Of a DNA stretch of 64,000 nt, positions 59,842 to 64,000 are shown in pieces. Numbering within the stretch: the first letter of the stretch is position 1; every line of letters begins with the position of its first letter. The notes beneath the pieces are model-generated. The model had not been told where the DNA came from. It saw only the letters and a program-made list of their open reading frames with translations, and made no database searches. The position numbers and the translations under genes are program-made. This stretch comes from Bacteroidota bacterium (lineage in GTDB: Bacteria; Bacteroidota; Bacteroidia; Flavobacteriales; Weeksellaceae): assembly GCA_023399595.1 (NCBI GenBank), contig JAEWOR010000012.1, positions 1 through 64,000 of the forward strand. Direction: 5' to 3'.

Positions 59842-60603
59842 TTAGTATGATTGATTGCGAATATCAATATATTTATAGGTTTTTCCATCTTTAGAAACCT
59901 CAAACATCCCTCCCATTTTCCAACTAAAATTCCTTTTGATATCTGCATATTCAAATGGAACAATAATTTTGTTTTCAATATTAATCACTCCAAATTTATC
60001 GTTTAAAACAGCAATCATCATTGGGTGATTAACATCCGAGCCCTCCAAAACATGAATTAAATCGTATTGAGGATAAATTGCAAACTGTGTCCTATCATTG
60101 GTATTGGTGATTTTTTTTGAGTTTTCAATAACCCCATACGCACTTTTCAAATTGTAGGCACTGTATTTCTGTTTCACGAAGGTTTTCGCACATTTACCTA
60201 AATCAGCATCTTTATATTGATAAACTTTTTCACCATTATGATTTATTCTATAAGAAATAGAATTTTTCTCTACAGTTGCATATTCATTAGTCCCGAACTT
60301 TTTTACTTTTTCATGGGACGAGTTAAGTAAGTTACAATCTTCAGAAAAAAACATGGCGATATAATATTCTGGTTGGATAATATATTTACCATTTTGGTTG
60401 ACATAACCATACTTCCCATTTTTTTGTTTGGGAATAAGTACTGGAATATCATTATGTTTCGATACTAAACCTGGTGAGGCAGAAATTAATTGCGTAAAAC
60501 TTGGAATCCCTGCCATTTTTGCATTAGAAATACCACCTTGAGCAGTTTGAGCAAAAACAGTAAACGGCAGCATTAGAGCTGTTGATAAGAAGAAATTTTT
60601 CAT
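59842..60603 (-). CDS. WG-repeat exported protein
   Basis: A 253-aa protein with a signal peptide (MKNFFLSTALMLPFTVFAQ; ATG at 60603 chosen over the extended frame to 60630). It contains WG/KWG-type beta repeats: GKYGYVNQNGKYIIQPEYYIAMFF near 66 and DKFGVINIENKIIVPFEYADI near 202, each with the G-x-x-Y/F-I-P-x-Y pattern. Middle parts look like diverged units. Such repeats occur in secreted or envelope proteins of Bacteroidota, function unclear. No partner gene is near. Confidence 0.82.
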   Translation of the reverse strand: MKNFFLSTALMLPFTVFAQTAQGGISNAKMAGIPSFTQLISASPGLVSKHNDIPVLIPKQKNGKYGYVNQNGKYIIQPEYYIAMFFSEDCNLLNSSHEKVKKFGTNEYATVEKNSISYRINHNGEKVYQYKDADLGKCAKTFVKQKYSAYNLKSAYGVIENSKKITNTNDRTQFAIYPQYDLIHVLEGSDVNHPMMIAVLNDKFGVINIENKIIVPFEYADIKRNFSWKMGGMFEVSKDGKTYKYIDIRNQSY

Positions 60604-60808
60604 CATATAATAATTTTTGTGTATATACAAAGTTATAATATTTTTTTTCAGATATAAATGAAATATGAAAAAAATTAAAAACTAACCACCAATCAAGATT
60701 ATTTAAAAAAAGATTAAACATGAAAAATAAATCATCATTATAGATTCTATAACACATGTATTTATAAAAAATCTAAATAATTTAACTCATAAAAATGGTA
60801 ATATTTCG

Positions 60809-60816
60809 TATTTTTG
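60809..60816 (+). promoter_or_regulatory. -7 promoter element of acnB
   Basis: TATTTTTG matches TAnnTTTG exactly and lies 83 nt before the ATG at 60900, leaving an unusually long leader. No -33 TTG at standard spacing. The 294 nt between the WG-repeat gene and acnB hold nothing else that I can recognise. Confidence 0.45.
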
Positions 60817-60899
60817 CGCAAATTTATTTTTAACTAAAATCTAAGTAGAAATGTAACTTTTGGTTTCGAGAAAATCAGAGGAAAAAGACTTCTAGTATT

Positions 60900-63662
60900 A
60901 TGAGTATTTATACAGATTATATCCAAGAAATTGAAGAAAGAAAAGGTCAAGGTTTACACCCAAAACCAATTGACGGCGCTGAATTAACGAGCGAAATCAT
61001 CTCTCAAATTAAGGATGCTAACAATCCAAACAGAGAAGATTCTGTACAGTTTTTCATCTACAATACCCTTCCAGGAACTACTCCTGCCGCTGGTGTAAAA
61101 GCAAAATTTTTAAAAGAAATTATTTTAGGTGAAGCTACAGTTGCTGAAATCACGCCAACTTTCGCATTTGAGTTATTATCTCACATGAAAGGTGGTCCAT
61201 CTATCGCCGTTCTTTTGGATTTGGCTTTAGGAAATGACGAAGCGATTGCAAAACAAGCCGCTGATGTTTTGAAAACTCAAGTTTTCTTGTATGATGCTGA
61301 TACAGCTCGTTTAGCCGATGCTTACAAAGCTGGAAACGCGATTGCTAAAGATATTTTAGAAAGTTACGCTAAAGCAGAATTCTTCACAAAACTTCCTGAA
61401 GTTGCAGAAGAAATTAAAGTGGTAACCTACATCGCCGCGGAAGGTGATATTTCTACGGATTTATTATCTCCTGGTAACCAAGCGCACTCTCGTTCAGATA
61501 GAGAATTGCACGGTCAATGTATGATTACGCCTGAAGCTCAAGCTGAAATTAAAGCTTTACAAGCTCAACATCCTGATGCTTCTGTGATGTTAATCGCTGA
61601 AAAAGGTACAATGGGTGTTGGTTCGTCTCGTATGTCGGGGGTCAACAACGTAGCACTTTGGACTGGGAAACAAGCGTCGCCTTACGTTCCTTTCGTGAAT
61701 ATTGCTCCAATTGTTGCAGGTACAAACGGTATTTCTCCAATTTTCTTAACTACGGTGGATGTAACTGGAGGTATCGGAATCGATCTTCAAAACTGGGTAA
61801 AGAAAACAGACGAAAACGGAAATGTAGTTCGTAACGAAAATGGCGATGTGGTTCTTGAACAAGCTTATTCTGTTGCTACAGGAACTGTTTTAACGATTAA
61901 TACGAAATCAAAGAAATTATACAACGGAGACGTAGAATTAAAAGATATTTCTAAATCTTTCACGCCTCAGAAATTAGAATTTATCAAAGCGGGGGGTTCT
62001 TATGCTATCGTTTTTGGTAAAAAAATCCAAACGTTTGCGGCTCAAACTTTAGGAATTGAAGCGCCTGTAGTTTTTGCTCCTGCTAAAGAAATTACAAACG
62101 ATGGTGTTGGTTTAACAGCGGTTGAAAAAATCTTCAACAATAATGCAGTTGGCGTAACTCCAGGAAAAACTTTACACGCTGGTTCAGACGTTCGAGTAAA
62201 AGTAAATATCGTAGGTTCACAAGATACCACTGGTTTAATGACCGCTCAAGAGTTAGAAGCAATGGCTGCTACAGTAATTGCTCCAACAGTTGATGGGGCT
62301 TACCAATCTGGATGTCACACGGCTTCAGTTTGGGATAAAAAAGCGCAAACGAACATTCCTAAGTTGATGAAATTTATGAACGACTTCGGGGTAATTACTG
62401 CTAGAGACCCGAAAGGCGTTTATCATTCAATGACGGACGTTATTCACAAAGTATTGAACGATATTACCATCGACGAATGGGCAATCATCATCGGTGGCGA
62501 CTCGCATACAAGAATGTCTAAAGGCGTTGCTTTCGGAGCTGACTCTGGAACGGTAGCTTTGGCTTTGGCAACGGGTGAAGCTTCAATGCCAATTCCTGAA
62601 TCGGTGAAAGTAACATTCAAAGGTGAAATGAAACCTTATATGGATTTCCGTGATGTGGTTCACGCTACGCAAGCTCAAATGTTGAAGCAATTTGATGGGG
62701 AAAATGTTTTCCAAGGTAGAATTATCGAGGTTCACATCGGTACATTATTGGCTGACCAAGCCTTTACATTCACCGACTGGACTGCAGAAATGAAAGCGAA
62801 AGCTTCTATCTGTATTTCTCAAGACGATACTTTAATTCAATCATTGGAAATTGCGAAATCTCGTATCCAAATCATGATTAATAAAGGTATGGATAACCAC
62901 AATGCAGTTCTTCAAGGATTAATTGATAAAGCAAATGCTCGTATCGAAGAAATTAAATCTGGTGCTAAACCAGCTCTTCAACCTGATGCAAATGCTAAAT
63001 ATTATGCTGAAGTTGTTGTAGATTTAGATATCATCAACGAACCAATGATTGCCGATCCAGACGTAAATAATGCTGATGTTTCTAAACGTTACACGCACGA
63101 TACCATTAGAGACCTTACTTATTATGGCGGTGACAAAAAAGTAGATTTAGGTTTCGTAGGATCTTGTATGGTTCATAAAGACGATTTAAAAATCGTTTCT
63201 CAAATGTTGAAAAATTTAGAAAAAGCCAACGGAAAAGTGGAATTCAAAGCTCCTTTGGTGGTTGCTGCCCCTACTTACAACATCATCGACGAATTAAAAG
63301 CGGAAGGCGATTGGGAAATGTTGCAAAAATATTCAGGTTTCGAATTTAATGACGACGCTCCAAAAGGTGCTGCTCGTACAGAATACGAAAACATCATGTA
63401 TCTAGAGCGTCCTGGTTGCAACCTTTGTATGGGTAACCAAGAAAAAGCAGAAAAAGGCGACACCGTGATGGCTACTTCTACTCGTCTTTTCCAAGGTCGT
63501 GTGGTAGAAGATAAAGCCGACAAAAAAGGGGAATCTTTATTGGCTTCTACTCCAGTGGTCGTTCTTTCCGCTATTTTAGGTAGAATTCCGAACATTGAAG
63601 AGTACCAAGATGCTGTTGAAGGAATCAATTTAACGAAGTTCACTCCTATTTCTTGTCACTAA
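60900..63662 (+). CDS. acnB: Bifunctional aconitate hydratase 2 / 2-methylisocitrate dehydratase
   Basis: Interconverts citrate and isocitrate in the TCA cycle; AcnB can also act in the 2-methylcitrate cycle. The N-terminal HEAT-like domain (1-160) is followed by the 4Fe-4S aconitase core. Blocks: AEGDISTDLLSPGNQAHSRSDRELHGQ near 178, IIGGDSHTRMSKGVAFGADSGTVALALATGEASMPIPESVKV near 535, GSCMVHKDDL near 755 (first cluster Cys) and ERPGCNLCMGNQEKAEKGDTVMATSTRLFQGR near 830 (the CxxC cluster pair). At 920 aa it is a little longer than E. coli AcnB (865). Confidence 0.97.
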   Translation: MSIYTDYIQEIEERKGQGLHPKPIDGAELTSEIISQIKDANNPNREDSVQFFIYNTLPGTTPAAGVKAKFLKEIILGEATVAEITPTFAFELLSHMKGGPSIAVLLDLALGNDEAIAKQAADVLKTQVFLYDADTARLADAYKAGNAIAKDILESYAKAEFFTKLPEVAEEIKVVTYIAAEGDISTDLLSPGNQAHSRSDRELHGQCMITPEAQAEIKALQAQHPDASVMLIAEKGTMGVGSSRMSGVNNVALWTGKQASPYVPFVNIAPIVAGTNGISPIFLTTVDVTGGIGIDLQNWVKKTDENGNVVRNENGDVVLEQAYSVATGTVLTINTKSKKLYNGDVELKDISKSFTPQKLEFIKAGGSYAIVFGKKIQTFAAQTLGIEAPVVFAPAKEITNDGVGLTAVEKIFNNNAVGVTPGKTLHAGSDVRVKVNIVGSQDTTGLMTAQELEAMAATVIAPTVDGAYQSGCHTASVWDKKAQTNIPKLMKFMNDFGVITARDPKGVYHSMTDVIHKVLNDITIDEWAIIIGGDSHTRMSKGVAFGADSGTVALALATGEASMPIPESVKVTFKGEMKPYMDFRDVVHATQAQMLKQFDGENVFQGRIIEVHIGTLLADQAFTFTDWTAEMKAKASICISQDDTLIQSLEIAKSRIQIMINKGMDNHNAVLQGLIDKANARIEEIKSGAKPALQPDANAKYYAEVVVDLDIINEPMIADPDVNNADVSKRYTHDTIRDLTYYGGDKKVDLGFVGSCMVHKDDLKIVSQMLKNLEKANGKVEFKAPLVVAAPTYNIIDELKAEGDWEMLQKYSGFEFNDDAPKGAARTEYENIMYLERPGCNLCMGNQEKAEKGDTVMATSTRLFQGRVVEDKADKKGESLLASTPVVVLSAILGRIPNIEEYQDAVEGINLTKFTPISCH

Positions 63663-63683
63663 GAAATTCGAGAACATTATAAC

Positions 63684-63715
63684 AAAAGGCTGTCCATTTT
63701 CGGATAGCCTTTTTT
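63684..63715 (+). terminator. Terminator of acnB
   Basis: AGGCTGTCC pairs with GGATAGCCT (one G-T pair) across 6 nt, then T5, about 20 nt after the acnB stop. Confidence 0.8.
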
Positions 63716-63766
63716 GTTTTGAATACATGAATAATATGTATATTTAAAAAATTAAAAATTTATAAA

Positions 63767-64000
63767 ATGAGCATTCAAAAAGCATTAGCAATAGAAATCG
63801 AAAGAGAAACCGAAAACACTTTACGATTCTTAAAAGTATTACCAGAAAATAATTTCAGCTACAAACCTCACGAAAAATCCATGACTTTGGGCGAATTAGC
63901 CAATCACGTTGTCGAATTGCACGGTTGGGTTTCTTACGTTTTCACCAAAGATACTTTCGATTTTCATACAGATTACACACCATCTACTTTACAAACAGTT
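63767..64000 (+). CDS. DinB-family protein, N-terminal part
   Basis: An ATG at 63767 opens a frame still running at the window end (78 codons): MSIQKALAIEIERETENTLRF, then KVLPENNFSYKPHEKSMTLGELANHVVELHGWVSYVF. The spacing of helix 1, the Y-KPHEKSMTLGELANH motif with its metal-type histidine and the following H/W helix is characteristic of DinB/DUF664-like four-helix proteins, often thiol-dependent metal enzymes. The rest lies outside, so nothing further can be said. Confidence 0.8.
   Translation, partial: MSIQKALAIEIERETENTLRFLKVLPENNFSYKPHEKSMTLGELANHVVELHGWVSYVFTKDTFDFHTDYTPSTLQTV

Noticed and set aside
60524..60757. A 77-codon minus-strand frame upstream of the WG-repeat gene
   Set aside because: Overlaps the signal peptide of the WG-repeat gene in another frame and is phenylalanine/asparagine-rich from AT-rich DNA only.

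Overview
The window looks like a chromosome segment of a low-GC Flavobacteriia bacterium, most likely of the Chryseobacterium/Weeksellaceae group. The main pointers are type IX secretion (T9SS) C-terminal sorting domains of both type A and type B, Bacteroidota-style -7 promoter elements (TAnnTTTG) just upstream of many starts, lipoprotein signal peptides, a TonB-dependent receptor, a GH3-family protein and near-absence of Shine-Dalgarno sites. The genus call is an inference; no rRNA or tRNA gene was seen.

Layout. (1) 1-1000: the edge of what looks like an IS1595-type transposase, a small conserved hypothetical gene with a terminator, and a C-rich tract built from a 22-bp tandem unit. (2) 1035-21021: a large surface-glycan locus. 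It has about eleven glycosyltransferases, an FkbM methyltransferase, an asparagine-synthase-like amidotransferase, a nucleotide-sugar dehydrogenase, an integral-membrane O-acyltransferase, two hexapeptide acyltransferases, and a minus-strand insert of ketoacyl synthase III, acyl carrier protein and a class I methyltransferase. No flippase, polymerase or ABC exporter is visible. The locus is interrupted by a REP-associated tyrosine transposase (RAYT) bracketed by two 33-bp palindromes; a third copy of the palindrome lies inside the 3' end of a glycosyltransferase gene. (3) 21201-23928: beta-carbonic anhydrase, a small exported protein and a SulP anion transporter, probably a bicarbonate supply module. 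(4) 24052-29989: pth, two lipoproteins and mfd, all on the minus strand. (5) 30167-40130: a T9SS type A protein, small proteins, a GH3-family enzyme, an MFS exporter, and two tandem paralogous T9SS type B proteins. (6) 40187-46453: a YjjG-type phosphatase, a 44-residue ORF, an ECF sigma factor, a small outer-membrane-like protein, metK behind a SAM-II-like riboswitch, and oxyR divergent from a catalase gene. (7) 46562-49218: crotonase, dCMP deaminase, xerD and a Nudix hydrolase, closely spaced. (8) 49215-57419: envelope lipoproteins, a serine hydrolase, an unfamiliar 595-residue possible TIM-barrel protein, a D-2-hydroxyacid dehydrogenase, an acyl-CoA thioesterase and a membrane-anchored HU-CCDC81-like protein. 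(9) 57503-64000: a TonB-dependent receptor behind a TPP riboswitch (hence a thiamine-related uptake receptor), a WG-repeat protein, acnB, and the start of a DinB-family gene cut by the window end.

The most interesting items are the RAYT with its matching palindromes, the two riboswitches, the 22-bp repeat tract, the acyl-chain genes embedded in the glycan locus, and the uncharacterised 595-residue protein. I did not find a clear, complete, undescribed multi-gene system; the RAYT-palindrome unit is the closest thing to an active non-canonical element.
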